Positions 50,221 to 59,910 of a stretch of 64,000 nt of DNA are shown here, in pieces (the stretch's first letter is position 1; the number at the start of each line of letters is the position of its first letter). Origin of the DNA: Halichoerus grypus. Lineage: Eukaryota > Chordata > Mammalia > Carnivora > Phocidae. The stretch is from the NCBI RefSeq assembly GCF_964656455.1, contig NC_135726.1, positions 32,641,930 through 32,705,929 on the forward strand, given 5' to 3'. The position numbers and the translations under genes are program-made. The notes under the pieces are model-generated. The model saw only the letters and a program-made list of their open reading frames with translations. It was not told the origin of the DNA and ran no database searches.

Positions 50221-50640
50221 TCAGGTGGGGGCAGGAGCGGTGTTACCGGGGACCCGGGGACCCGGTGAGCCCCGGAGCGGTGGGAGAGGGGCTGCCTGAA
50301 GCTGTGACCTTAACTTGAGGGATGCAGCCACTGCCAGGACCATGGAGAGGCAAAGAGGGAGCCAGAGAACTTAAATATTCTAGCCTCTCTCTTCTCCTGC
50401 CCTCTGACCTCCACCAGGGTCCCCCGTGGCTGAGACACAGGGAGTCAGAGGGCAGGGGAGCCCCGGCAATGCCATCTGGAGTAGTGAGACCAGGATTCGG
50501 GAGGAGGAGAAGGGTGAAGAGTATATGCAGAGGGAGGCAAATGGAGAGTCAATAGCGCAGTGGGTAAGTACATCTTAAATACATTCGGGATCTATTTTTA
50601 TGTGATTTTGCATTCTTTTTTGTTTTAAATTAAGCTTAAA
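50221..50640. other. Unassigned intergenic sequence
   Basis: GGGGACCCGGGGACCCGG (tandem GGGGACCC, about 50249-50266) lies in a short CpG-containing stretch. No gene seen. Confidence 0.4.
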
Positions 50641-50840
50641 GGGGCGCCTGGGTGGCTCAGTCGTTAAGCGGCTGCCTTCGCCTCAGGTCATGATCCCAGG
50701 GTCCTGGGATCCAGCCCCGCATTGGGTTCCCTGCTTGGCGGGAAGCCTGCTTCTCCCTCTCCCACTCCCCCTGCTTGTGTTCCCTCTCTCGCTGTGTCTC
50801 TCCCTGTCAAATAAATAAATAAAATCTTTTTAAAAAAAAA
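50641..50840 (+). mobile_element. CAN-SINE, full length
   Basis: GGGGCGCCTGGGTGGCTCAG head, near-consensus body, AAATAAATAAATAAAATCTT tail. No clear duplication. Confidence 0.97.
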
Positions 50841-50989
50841 GTGCAGAAAGTATTTGCAAGAATAACTATTGGCTTTCCCTTAAAAAAAAAAAAAAAAACT
50901 TAAAATTGCTTATGGCAAGAATGTTCCCAAGTGGCCAAATACTAAAATCATGATGTTTAATGGCAGGGGAGCCTCCCAAGGCCTGGCAC

Positions 50990-51265
50990 TTACCGACTTC
51001 CCCTGCGCCCAGCCCTCTTCTCCCCCTCATGGCCCTCAATACTCCAGTCCTGCACCCACTTGCTGATTAGTGTCCCCCTCTGTGGCTTCACCTCCTCCAG
51101 TCCATCCTCTACTCGTCTCCCGTGGGATTGTTCCATGACCCAGAACTGGTCATGTTATTTGCCTGCTTAAGACCCCTCCCTGGCTCCCCACTCTTCTTGG
51201 GATGAACCCCAGACTCTCCCGTGTGTCTGCCAAGGGCTTTGCAGCTCCAGCCCCTGGCCAGAGGC
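50990..51265 (+). mobile_element. L2 LINE 3' region
   Basis: CTTGCTGATTAGTGTCCCCC, ACCTCCTCCAGTCCATCCTC, TTTGCCTGCTTAAGACCCCT, GGATGAACCCCAGACTCTCC, GGGCTTTGCAGCTCCAGCCC. Sense L2. Confidence 0.8.
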
Positions 51266-51284
51266 ATCCCAGGATCCGGCCACA

Positions 51285-51415
51285 CGGGTGTCTGCTGGTG
51301 GGAAGCAGTGCAGTGCGGCTGTTAGGACCTGGGCATTGGAGGCAGGTTGCTTGGGTTCAAATCTCAGCTCTTGCACAGGCCTACTCTCTGACTTTGCTCA
51401 GGTTTCCTCGGCTGG
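51285..51415 (+). mobile_element. MIR SINE
   Basis: GCAGTGCAGTGCGGCTGTTA, GGACCTGGGCATTGGAGGCA, GGGTTCAAATCTCAGCTCTT, CTCTGACTTTGCTCAGGTTT: sense MIR 5' half. Confidence 0.82.
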
Positions 51416-51554
51416 AAGACAAGGGAAGTGCTATGCCTTGGGTAGGGGGCACTCTGCATTACTACATGAAGAGAGTTTGGAATGGTCTTTGGAGTATCAG
51501 AAGCACTCAGTACCTCTGTAGTGATCCACCCCCTCCTAATTGTGATTATTCCCT

Positions 51555-52315
51555 GAACACACTGAGCAGTTCTCAGACATGAGCTTCAGGGTCCCTGGCC
51601 CCTCCTTTTGAATGCAGGTGGGCTTAAGACCACTTCAACCAATAGAATGCAGTGGGAATGATGCTTTATGACTTCGGTTTTTTTCTTTAAGATTTTATTT
51701 ATTTATTAATTTTCAGAGAGAGAGGGAGAGAGCGGGAGTGGGGGGGAGCAGAGGGAGAGGGACAAGCAGACTCCATGCTAAGCCTGTTCCCCAATGTGGG
51801 GCTCCATCCCATGACCTGGAGATCATGACTTGAGCCAAAATCAAGAGTCGGATGTTTAACTGACTGAGCCACCCAGGCACCCCGATGCTCTGTGACTTCA
51901 GAGGCCAAGTGACAAAGGGGAGTGTGGCTTCTCTCTTTGCCACTGGAATACTCATTACTAGAGCCCTGAGCTTCCGGTCCAACCACACTGTGGCTGCCAT
52001 GATGTGAGGAAGCCCAAGCTGCACAGGCAGATCCCACGCAGGCCCACTGGCCGGCCGACCTCGTCCTTGCATCCTCCTGGTCCAGTGACAGGCATGTGAG
52101 GGAGACTTCAGACGATGTCAGCCCTCGGTTTGGAGTTGCTCCAGCTGCAAGTTTTCCAGCCGAGGCCCCGGACATGGAGGAGCAGAGACAAGCCGTCTAC
52201 ACTCTGGGAATCCAGATTCCTGACCTGCAGTGTCTGCGAACACGATAAAATGGTTGTTTAAAGCTGCGAAATTTTGGAGTGATTTGTTGCACAGCAGTAG
52301 ATAACTGATACACAC
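51555..52315 (+). mobile_element. MLT1-type MaLR LTR, split by a SINE
   Basis: CCAATAGAATGCAGTGGGAA, then after the SINE GTGACTTCAGAGGCCAAGTG, GCCATGATGTGAGGAAGCCC, GAGGAGCAGAGACAAGCCGT, ATAAAATGGTTGTTTAAAGC, and the 3' end TTGCACAGCAGTAGATAACT. Good order and spacing for an MLT1C/D-like LTR in sense orientation. Confidence 0.85.
51676..51883 (-). mobile_element. CAN-SINE, older form, inside MLT1, reversed
   Basis: GCAGACTCCATGCTAAGCCT body, CCACCCAGGCACCCC end. Target duplication GATGCTTTATGACTTC (51660-51675) and GATGCTCTGTGACTTC (51884-51899). Confidence 0.95.
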
Positions 52316-52319
52316 ATGA

Positions 52320-52620
52320 TCATCTCCTCCTCCTCTTCCTCCCCCTCTTCCTCCTCCTCTCCTTGGCAAACTCCTGCACATTCTTCAGGGCCCTGTAAAA
52401 ATGTCACCTCTTCCTGGTGAAGCCTTCTCCGATTCCTCCCTGCCCTCACAGAATCTCCTGTGTGTCTCCAGTGGCCTTTTCTTCACTGCGTAGATCTGTT
52501 TTCTCATGCCTCTCTCAGTTTGGACCGGGCATCCCGGAGGGCAGGAACTGGGCTTCCCCTTTTTCCCCCCCAGCATCTGGTCAGGGCTGCACAATGTAGT
52601 AGGTCACATTTGCTGAATGA
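52320..52620 (+). mobile_element. (TCC)n tract and L2 LINE 3' end
   Basis: A TCC/TTCC pyrimidine tract occupies about 52321-52365. It is followed by TTGGCAAACTCCTGCACATT, TCAGGGCCCTGTAAAAATGT, CCTGGTGAAGCCTTCTCCGA, GCATCCCGGAGGGCAGGAAC and TTTGCTGAATGA, a sense L2 terminus. Confidence 0.85.
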
Positions 52621-52957
52621 TGATGCATGAAGGAGGCCCGAGCTGTTGCTCCACAGGAGCTGGCCTGCATGAGAGAACTTTCTGGAAGATACTGACAGTT
52701 TCCACATTGTGGGACTAGATGGATGTTGGTACAGTGAAGAAAAATCCTGAGTCATTCAAGTCCTATAAAATCACGTGGGCATCTTCACAAATGTCCAGCC
52801 ACCCTCTGTGCTGGGGGGGGGGGGGGGGCGGCACCCTTTTTCCCCGGGAGGGGGCAGGTTTTGGTGCATTAAAAATACCTGCCAGATGATCCCAGGTGCA
52901 GCCAGAGTGGAGAAGCACTGCTGTTTAACCATGACAGCAACACTAATGATGAGGCTG
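52621..52957. repeat. Unassigned sequence with a 16-G run
   Basis: 16 consecutive G lie at 52813-52828. A CTCF-like CCGGGAGGGGGCAG (12 of 14 core positions) follows at 52844-52857. Nothing else recognised. Confidence 0.6.
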
Positions 52958-53060
52958 GCTAACGCTTTTTGAGTATTTACTACGTGCCAGGTGTCAGCCT
53001 ATGGTTTTTCATGAATTAACTCATTTAACCTACACCACCACCCAATGAGGGGAAACCGCA
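52958..53060 (-). mobile_element. MIR/L2-type fragment, reversed
   Basis: GAGTATTTACTACGTGCCAG, GTGTCAGCCTATGGTTTTTC, AATTAACTCATTTAACCTAC. Reversed terminal text shared by MIR and L2-type repeats. Confidence 0.65.
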
Positions 53061-53069
53061 ATCATCTAG

Positions 53070-53690
53070 CACTTTTTAATAGCTTTATTGCGTATAACTG
53101 AATACAATAAACTCTACCTCTTAAAGTATATAATTTGACATCTTTTTTTTTTTTTTAAGATTTTATTTATTTATTTGCCAGAGAGAGAGAGTGAGAGGGA
53201 ACACAAGCAGGGGGAGTGGGAGAGGGAGAAGCAGGCTCCCCGCTGAGCAAGGAGCCCGATGCGGGGCTCGATCCCAGGACCCTGGGATCACGACCTGAGC
53301 CGAAGGCAGACGTTTAACCGACTGAGCCACCCAGGCGTCCCTGTAATTTGACATCTTTACACACACACCCGCACACCCACACATGCATTTCAACACAAAT
53401 CAACACAATCAAGATGGGAACATATCCGTCACCCTCAAAAGTTTCCTTGGGCCCCTTGTAATCCCTCCTTCCCACCCACCGTCTGGCTCCTTCTGTCCAT
53501 GAGCAACTGCTTATCTGCTTTCTGTTATCATAAATTCATCTGCATTTTCTAGAATGTTATATAATCCAAATCATGCAGTAGGTACTTTTTTGGCCTGGTT
53601 TTATTCACTCATAATAATTTTGAGACTCCTCCACCTTGCTGTATGGATCAATAGTCCATTCCTTTTCATTGTTGAGAAGTATTCCATTGC
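53070..53690 (-). mobile_element. Old L1 3' region, antisense, split by a SINE
   Basis: AATAGCTTTATTGCGTATAA, and after the SINE AAGATGGGAACATATCCGTC, CACCCTCAAAAGTTTCCTTG, GGGCCCCTTGTAATCCCTCC, TTCTAGAATGTTATATAATC, AAGTATTCCATTGCAC. Confidence 0.85.
53146..53343 (-). mobile_element. CAN-SINE in old L1, reversed
   Basis: Consensus-like. Perfect duplication TAATTTGACATCTTT at 53131-53145 and 53344-53358. Confidence 0.97.
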
Positions 53691-53734
53691 ACAGAGGTAT
53701 TGCATTGTCCCCATTTTATTTTATTCAATTTTGT

Positions 53735-53941
53735 TATTTTTTTAAAAAGATTTATTTATTTATTTTAGAGAGAGAGGGCGTGTGCTCAAGTGAGGGAGCA
53801 GAGGGAGAGGGAGAGAATCTCAAGCAGACTCCACGCTGACTGCAGAGCCCAACCTGGGGCTCAGTCCCACTACCGAGAGATCATGACCTGAGCTGAAATC
53901 ACCAATCGGATGCTCAACCAACTAAGCCACACAGGCGCCCC
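53735..53941 (-). mobile_element. CAN-SINE, older form, reversed
   Basis: AAAAAGATTTATTTATTTAT start, AGAGAATCTCAAGCAGACTC body, GCCACACAGGCGCCCC end. Abuts the short SINE that follows. Confidence 0.94.
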
Positions 53942-54061
53942 TTATCTTATTTTTTAAATATTTATTTATTCAAGTAATCTCTGCACCCAGTGTGGAGCTC
54001 AAACTCACGACCCCAAGATCAAGAGTAGCATGTTCTTCTAACTGAGCCAGCCAGGCACCCC
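53942..54061 (-). mobile_element. CAN-SINE, short form, reversed
   Basis: TAAATATTTATTTATTCAAG then TAATCTCTGCACCCAGTG, ending CCAGCCAGGCACCCC. CTGTCCTCCATTTTA after it parallels TTGTCCCCATTTTA before the older SINE, so both entered one MIR site. Confidence 0.92.
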
Positions 54062-54523
54062 TGTCCTCCATTTTAAAAATGAGGAGACTCAGGTTCAGAA
54101 AAGGGACATGACCAAGGTCACATGACTAGTAAGTGATGACCTTGAACCCAGGTGGTTGCATCCAGGACCAACTCGCCTGCCACCTGTGCCCCCCTTTAGC
54201 AGGGCCACGATGCCCTTCCTTGTGGCAAGCAGAATAATGCCCCCAGTGTCTATGTTCAAGCCCTGGAATCTGTAAATATGGCGGTTATGATGACAAGGGG
54301 ACTTAGGTTTGCAGATGCAATTAAAGTGGTTATCAGCTGACTTTAAGATAAACAGATTTTCAGGGCGCCGGGGTGGCACAGTCAGTTGAATGTCTGACTC
54401 TTGGTTGCAGCTCAGGTCGTAGTCTCAGGGCTGTGAGCCTGCTTGAGACTCTTCCCCTCTCCCTCTGCCCCCACCTCGAATAAATAAATATATCTTTTTT
54501 TTTTAAGATTTTATTTATTTGAG

Positions 54524-54718
54524 GGCGCCTGGGTGGCTCAGTCGTTAAGCGTCTGCCTTCGGCTCAGGTCATGATCCCGGAGTTCCGGGATCAAATCCCG
54601 CGTCGGGCTCCCTGCTCGGCGGGAAGTCTGCTTCTCCCTCTCCCACTCCCCCTGCTTGTGTTTCTGCTGTCGCTATCTCTCTCTGTCGAATAAATAAAAA
54701 CAAAACAAAACAAAACAA
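54524..54718 (+). mobile_element. CAN-SINE (innermost of the nest)
   Basis: Near-consensus head GGGCGCCTGGGTGGCTCAG, tail of ACAAA units. Perfect duplication AAGATTTTATTTATTTGAG at 54505-54523 and 54719-54737, which is itself SINE sequence. Confidence 0.96.
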
Positions 54719-54806
54719 AAGATTTTATTTATTTGAGAGAGAAAGAAAGAGACTGAGAGAGCATGAGAGGGGGGAGGGTCAGAAGGAGAAGCAGACTCCC
54801 CGCTGA

Positions 54807-54864
54807 GCGAGCTGGAGAGGAGGGGGCACCTTTGGGAGAAGAGGGGGCAGCTGACACCAGTCTG
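54807..54864. repeat. Exact 58-bp duplicate, copy A (inside a SINE)
   Basis: Begins GCGAGCTGGAGAGGAGG and ends GACACCAGTCTG; identical base for base to 56307-56364. It does not belong to the SINE consensus. Confidence 0.97.
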
Positions 54865-55310
54865 CTGAGCGGGGAGTCTGATGCAGGACTCGATCCCAGG
54901 ACTCCAGGATCATGACCTGAGCTGAAGGCAGTCGCTTAACCAACTGAGCCACCCAGGCATCCTAAATAAATATATCTTAAAAAAAAAAAAGCTAAAGAGA
55001 TTTTCTTTGGTTATCCTGGTGGGTCCAGTGCAATCACAAGGGTCCTATAAAGTGAAAGAGAGAGAGGCAGGAGAGGAAGTAGGAGTCAGATATTTGAAGA
55101 TGCTCTGCTGCTGGATTTGAAGATAGACGAAGGGGCCATGAGCCAAAGAACTTTGTGTAGCTTTTACAGGCTGGAAAAGACAAGAAAATGGATTCTCCCC
55201 TAGAGCCTCCAGAAGGAATGCAGTCCTGTCAACACCTTTATTTTACCCCAGTGAGACCCATTTCAGACTTCTGATTCCCAGGTCTGTAAGATAATAAATT
55301 TATGCTTTTT

Positions 55311-55498
55311 GGGGGCACCTGGGTGGCTCAGTCAGTTGGGCGTCTGCCTTTGGCTCGGGTCTTGATCTCAGGGTCTTGGGATCGAGTCCCGCATTGGGCT
55401 CTCTGCTCAGCGGGGAGCCTGCTTCTCCCTCTGCCTGCCGCTCCCCCTGCTTGTGCTTTCTCTCTCTCTCAAACAAATTAATAAAATCTTAAAAAAAA
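55311..55498 (+). mobile_element. CAN-SINE inside MLT1
   Basis: GGGGGCACCTGGGTGGCTCA head, CAAACAAATTAATAAAATCTT tail. It splits the MLT1 end; flanking target text is blurred by A-rich sequence. Confidence 0.95.
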
Positions 55499-55604
55499 GA
55501 CCTAAGACTTTCAAATAAATAAATAAATAAATAAATTTGTGTTGTTTTAAGTGACTATGTTTGTGGGAATTTGTTACAGCAGCAATGAGAAACTAATACG
55601 GTGA

Positions 55605-57005
55605 CCTTGACTAAGTCCTTCAGGAGGTATGTCTGTGCTCTGGGAGGACAGTGGGAGCGTCTGCGCGTCCAGGAGCAGTTGGGGCAGACCAAGCATCCCG
55701 GCAGAGGATGTGGACGCCTCGGAAGAGTGTTTGTAGCCCCAGACCCCTGCCCCAAGTTCAGCACTGGTTCTGGTTGAAAGATTCCCAAGGTCACAGTGGG
55801 GCGGCCGGGAGGTAGGAAGTCTCAGAGCTCAGAGATGTCTGAGCAGAATAAATCATTCCCTAGTTCTTTTGGAGCCTACGGTGAACGAAAGAGGCAGACA
55901 TTCTCCACTGGTGATCCAGAGATACCCAGGCCCTAGCTGCAGAAGAAGCAGAGAGTGTGGGCATGCGCGTCCAGCGTCAGCCACGCAGTGGGTGCTCGGA
56001 AGGCCGAGTTCAAAGCTCTCGGAGAAGGAGGGGCGCGCGAGAGCCCTGGGGAGCTGGCAGGAAGTGAGAGCACACTTAGCACTCCAGCATCCTAGGCAGA
56101 GGGCAGCAAGTGCAAGGCCAGGCTGTGCGGAAGGAGGCCGGGGTCAGCATCAGGTCAGGTCCGGACTTCCCTAACAGCCTTTAAGTTGGGAATGGACCTG
56201 ATCCAATGATGTATGGGAAGGTCCCTCTGGCTGCTTTGGGGGAACAAGACAGGAGACCACCGGGAGGCAAACTGTAGCTGTTCAGGTGACAGCGACGGTG
56301 GTGGTGGCGAGCTGGAGAGGAGGGGGCACCTTTGGGAGAAGAGGGGGCAGCTGACACCAGTCTGGAGGCCCCTCTCCCCTGGACGAGCCCAGGCCCAACT
56401 GTGGTGGTGGCTCCAGGATTTGACTCCTGAAGGCTTAATGGCCACATCTGGGGCTGTGGTCAGCATACCTCCCAGGACTGGCTGAACCCGGCCAAGTGCA
56501 AGGCCGAAATAAAACATGTTGAAAAGCCCTGAGTCCCTGAGTGAATTTAAGGGATCCCTTTATTGTCATTGTTTCTTGGCAGGCAGAATTCCCAAGGAGG
56601 TTTGAGAAAGTCTTCCTGAGGAAGAACAAGAGCTGGAGGAAGCTTCCTGATCCCACGAGCGTGTTCTCAGTCCACCATCCAGCTGGGCCAGAGGGGTGAT
56701 GGCAAGCTGTCCGGGTGGCAACTGGGGCCCACGTGCCCTTTCTGGCCCCTGGGATAAGGTCTTTATGGAGGTGAGGTTTGGGGAGACCAGCCCCGCAGTA
56801 CTGGGGCACCAAATCCCATGTGGTGGGCTGAGTGGGTGAAACTGGGGGAGGGAACCTTCTTCCCCTGTCGACTCCACCCTCAGGAGGTGACCCTGACATG
56901 GTGTCCAGGGCCCAAGCCTGCACTGGTCCTCTTACCACTGACCAGGGCTCTGGGGCCTGGTCCTTCTCCGCCCCTGCCCTGGTTACAGGCAACCACATCT
57001 CCCAC
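55605..57005. other. Unassigned GC-rich sequence
   Basis: Single-copy-looking. Frames at 56155-56517 and 56435-56998 (minus) have no recognised content. Contains copy B of the 58-bp duplicate. Confidence 0.4.
56307..56364. repeat. Exact 58-bp duplicate, copy B (probable source)
   Basis: Lies in sequence that matches no repeat I know and continues naturally on both sides (GGTGGTGGTGGC before, GAGGCCCCTCTCC after), so it is the likely donor of copy A, exactly 1500 bp upstream. Confidence 0.97.
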
Positions 57006-57360
57006 TGTTATGGGCTCAATGGTATCCCCTCAAGTTTGGTATTTGAAGTCCTAACCACCCCCACCCCCACCCCCGTAAGTCAGAATGTGATTGCATTCAG
57101 GGACAGGGTCTTAAAGAGGCAACTAAGTTAAAGCGAGGTCATTGCCCCTAATCCAATGTGTCTGGTGTCCTTGAAGGAAGAGGAGATCTGGACCCAGACA
57201 TGAGAGCAGATGAAAGACGAGGTGAACCTACAGGGAGGGGGAGTGAGCTCTGACAGAGGCCTCAGAAGAAGCCAGCTTCACTGACACCCTGATCTCAGAC
57301 TTCCAGCCTGCAGGCTGCTGAGAAAACACGTTTCTAACGTCTAAGCCATGCCGTCTACGG
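57006..57360 (+). mobile_element. MaLR LTR (MLT1/MST-like)
   Basis: GTTATGGGCTCAATGGTATC, CAGAATGTGATTGCATTCAG, GGGACAGGGTCTTAAAGAGG, AATCCAATGTGTCTGGTGTC, ACACCCTGATCTCAGACTTC, CAGCCTGCAGGCTGCTGAG. Contains a CCCCCA-unit tract at 57057-57075. The 3' end after GTCTAAGCC is lost. Confidence 0.85.
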
Positions 57361-57524
57361 CGGCTCTAGCCCACTCAACACCTACCATCAGCCCTACCGG
57401 CCGCGAATGTGGGCTCTGAGCTTCCTGAGTGCCGGGCTTGGTGCGGAGCCCGCTCCGTGTGTCACTGCGCTCCTCACTGACCCCAGAAGGTAAAGATTGG
57501 AGACCTTGTCGGGTCAGCCTGGCT

Positions 57525-57945
57525 CTGTACCTACCATCTGTGTGATCTCAGCTAAAGCGCTCTGCCTCTCTGGGCCTTACTTCCTCATCTGCCCCCCAGC
57601 TCTGCAATAGTACCTGCAGCCTCGGGGGGTTTTAAGGAATGATTTAAAACGTCTGGAGGGGGGACACCTGAGTGGCGCAGTCAGCTGAGCCTCCAACTCT
57701 TGGTTTCGGCTCAGGTCATGATCTCAGGGTCCTGGGATCGAGCCCCGTGTTGGGCTCTGTGCTCAGTGTGGAGTCGGCTTGCGATTCTCTCTCTCTCTCT
57801 CTCTCCCTCTGCCAGTCCCGCTCGTGCTGTCTCTCTCTCTCAAATAAATAAATCTTTTAAAAAATAATAAAATAAAATAAAAAATAAAATGTATGAAGGG
57901 TTTAGAGCATTTCCTGGAACATAGTTGGTGTTCACTAAATGTTGG
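57525..57945 (+). mobile_element. MIR SINE, split by a CAN-SINE
   Basis: ATCTGTGTGATCTCAGCTAA, CTCTCTGGGCCTTACTTCCT before, and GGGTTTAGAGCATTTCCTGG, AACATAGTTGGTGTTCACTA after the insertion. Sense MIR. Confidence 0.8.
57658..57885 (+). mobile_element. CAN-SINE, older form, inside the MIR
   Basis: GGGGGGACACCTGAGTGGCG head, GATCGAGCCCCGTGTTGGG, tail with ATAAAATAAAA units. Duplication AAAACGTCTGGA and AAAATGTATGAA is diverged. Confidence 0.93.
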
Positions 57946-58065
57946 CTATGACTCTTCTCATTTTCCAGATGTGAAAATGGAGGTTCTCAGAGGTTAAGCA
58001 ACGTGCCCAAGGTCACCCGGCTAGTAAGCGGTGGGGCCAGGATGCAGACCCAGGCGAAAGCCGAT
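57946..58065 (-). mobile_element. MIR SINE, reversed
   Basis: TCTTCTCATTTTCCAGATGT, GAGGTTCTCAGAGGTTAAGC, GTGCCCAAGGTCACCCGGCT, AGTAAGCGGTGGGGCCAGGA. Reversed MIR directly after a sense one. Confidence 0.85.
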
Positions 58066-59795
58066 TGCAAGCAAACTCCTCGGAGCTGCCTCCTCCCTTC
58101 CTCGCCCTCGGCTGCCCGGGGCACTCAGTGGCCACCTCTGCGACTTGGCGGCCACGCTGTCCAAACGATCTGTTTGGGATCTGCCTCCCTTGCCACACTG
58201 CGCTCTCTTTGGGGCTGGCCTTGGCTTGTGCGCTAGAGCATGCGGGCTCGGAACACAGGCCTCCGTGGAGATTTGTTGGGAACCAGGTTCAAGTTGCACT
58301 TGGCCTGAGGTTGTCTGTGGCTTTTCCCGCCCCGTCTGTGTCCTCCTTTGGCTCTCACCGCAGCCCCGTGCAGCGGGCCGGACACACGAGGTTCACAGGG
58401 GCGTGCAGCTTGTCCAAGGACACGTGCTGGGAAGCGGCAGAAGAGCGAGGGGGACCCTGCTCTTTCTACAGCCCCCGGTCCCACGCTCTGGCTCCCTGCG
58501 CCAGGCAGCGCCAGAAGGAGATGAGATGGTTGCCTGGGGTCCTGGGAAGAGACTAGAGCCTTGGACTCTGAGTGGTCTGGTATCCTGGGCATAGGCTGCC
58601 AGAGGCTGGCTTCTTCCATGCTACCAGCCAGGTGTATCTGCAAACAATTCCCTGAACTCAGAGGCCTGAACAGTGAGGAGGGACCTCTCGGGGTTCTGCG
58701 GCCACTGGAGAGACTTGTATCCAGAAACTCAGTAGGTATCCTGGATCTACCTCTTTACCCGGTAAGGGGGGGTGCGGCCCACATTTCCTGCATCCTCTGC
58801 AGGCTCTAATCATAATCTCCACTCTGAGCCTGGCTCATAGGTAAGAAGATCCAGCAAATCTGGCCTGCTTAGAGGCCACACTATCAGCCTTGTACCCCAA
58901 GGGCCCGCCAGGTGGGGACATGGCTCCCTGGACCACAGACTGAAATAGGTCTGGGGTGTTCCTTGTGTGCCCTTTGACTCTTCACACCCACATCGCCCTC
59001 AGGCATCCTGAGCCGCTGTGGCTTTTTTTTTTTCTTCCCTGAAAAGAGAGCTGGGGACCAAAAGAAGGCTTAGCAGCTCCCAGGCTGACTTGGAAAGATA
59101 GAAGGTATCACTTGCCCACCCACAGATCTCTTTAATCTGGCCTGTACTGGGCAGGGGGTGGGGTGCGGGTGTGTGTCTGAATCTCCTTGGCCCCCATCCC
59201 AGGCTATGTGCCAGAACCATCTTCTTTGGCTGGGGCACCTGGGACAGCCTCCTCACCAGGCTTGTGCCTTTTCTGCAGCCTGCGTGAGCTCTCTGTCCTG
59301 AGTCGGTCCTCCCCCTCTGAAATTTTTGTGTATCTGACTCTCTGTGGGCCCTGCACGCCCTGGCACATCTCCTCAGTTTGAGAGACTTTCCCATCTCCCT
59401 GCCCTGTTCCCCACACCCAGCCCATGGCAGACATACCAACAGATCTTGGCCCTCTTTCCTGCTGGGCCCACCTGGAGACCCCAGGCCCCAGGCAGCAGGA
59501 CCACTTGATCACAGATGGCACGTGAGATGAAACCCATCTGCCACCCCTGAACAAGTTCAAGTCCCCAGGTTTCTCCCGGCTTCCACCTTCTGCTTGCTAC
59601 GATGGTTCCAGCCTCAGTTTGCCCTTCTGGAGGATGAGAAAGGAGACTCCCTACCTATGCCCTCATTCTAAGGGGCTGAGAGCGTGAATCAGACTGTCTT
59701 CACTTGGGCATCTGTGTCCTCGGGGTCTGCCCCAGCTCCCACCCCAGCACATTTCCTTCTACCTATGGATTTCCACTGTGACCCTTAACAGCTCT
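58066..59795. other. Unassigned SINE-free sequence
   Basis: CpG-containing around 58085-58160 (GGCGGCCACGCTGTCC). Two long overlapping plus frames (58031-58594 and 58065-58556) begin in a MIR and have no recognised domain. 59600-59650 may hold a MIR scrap. Confidence 0.4.
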
Positions 59796-59799
59796 CAAC

Positions 59800-59910
59800 A
59801 GGTAGTTAAATGCAGTTCATAATGTACCCACCTGTAATTGTTGGGATATTGAAATTATCTGCGCAGATGCTGACTCATTTGCTGGAGCCTCCCGGCTCTC
59901 TGAGCTACAC
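59800..59910. promoter_or_regulatory. Candidate enhancer: NF-E2/MARE and GATA words
   Basis: TGCTGACTCAT (59868-59878) fits the NF-E2/small-Maf consensus TGCTGASTCAT. AATTATCTGC (59854-59863) contains a reversed GATAA-type site 5 bp before it. AT-rich block also has CCTGTAATTGTTGGG. It matches no repeat I know. Function is inference. Confidence 0.35.

Larger units (their letters stand above)
53695..54190 (-). mobile_element. MIR SINE, reversed, split by two SINEs
   Basis: TTGTCCCCATTTTATTTTAT at 53705, then after the SINEs GAGACTCAGGTTCAGAAAAG, CATGACCAAGGTCACATGAC, GACCTTGAACCCAGGTGG. Reversed MIR. Confidence 0.78.
54497..54962 (-). mobile_element. CAN-SINE (second level of the nest), reversed, carrying a foreign 58-bp block
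   Basis: Inserted in the tail of the outer SINE; perfect duplication TAAATAAATATATCTT at 54481-54496 and 54963-54978. Its own sequence is cut by a sense SINE (54524-54718). Its body also contains a non-SINE stretch at about 54808-54864 that is identical to a single-copy stretch at 56307-56364. CTGAGCG is present on both sides of that stretch. Confidence 0.93.
54363..54990 (+). mobile_element. CAN-SINE (outermost of the nest)
   Basis: Sense older copy in the MLT1: head GGGCGCCGGGGTGGCACAG, body to 54496, A-rich tail resumes at 54963-54990 after the inner insertions. The body is shortened (CTGTGAGCCTGCTTGAGAC). Confidence 0.9.
54218..55604 (+). mobile_element. MLT1-type MaLR LTR, split by a SINE nest and another SINE
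   Basis: Parts: 54218-54362 (TGTGGCAAGCAGAATAATGC, AATCTGTAAATATGGCGG), 54991-55310 (CAGTGCAATCACAAGGGTCC, GGGGCCATGAGCCAAAGAAC, CTAGAGCCTCCAGAAGGAAT, CCAGTGAGACCCATTTCAGA) and 55499-55604 (TTTGTGTTGTTTTAAGTGAC, GTTACAGCAGCAATGAGAAA, CTAATACG). Complete MLT1A/B-like layout in sense orientation. An (AAAT)n run sits at 55513-55535. Confidence 0.9.

Noticed and set aside
51555..52315. Intact endogenous retrovirus
   Set aside because: Only MLT1-type LTR sequence is seen here and elsewhere; no gag, pol or env-like frames are present next to any of the LTRs.
57055..57077. CCCCCA tract as a telomere-like or G-quadruplex element
   Set aside because: Only three units within a MaLR LTR; ordinary microsatellite growth explains it.
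58031..58594. 187-codon plus frame
   Set aside because: Begins inside a reversed MIR, has a second equally long overlapping frame, and shows no domain: typical GC-rich chance frame.
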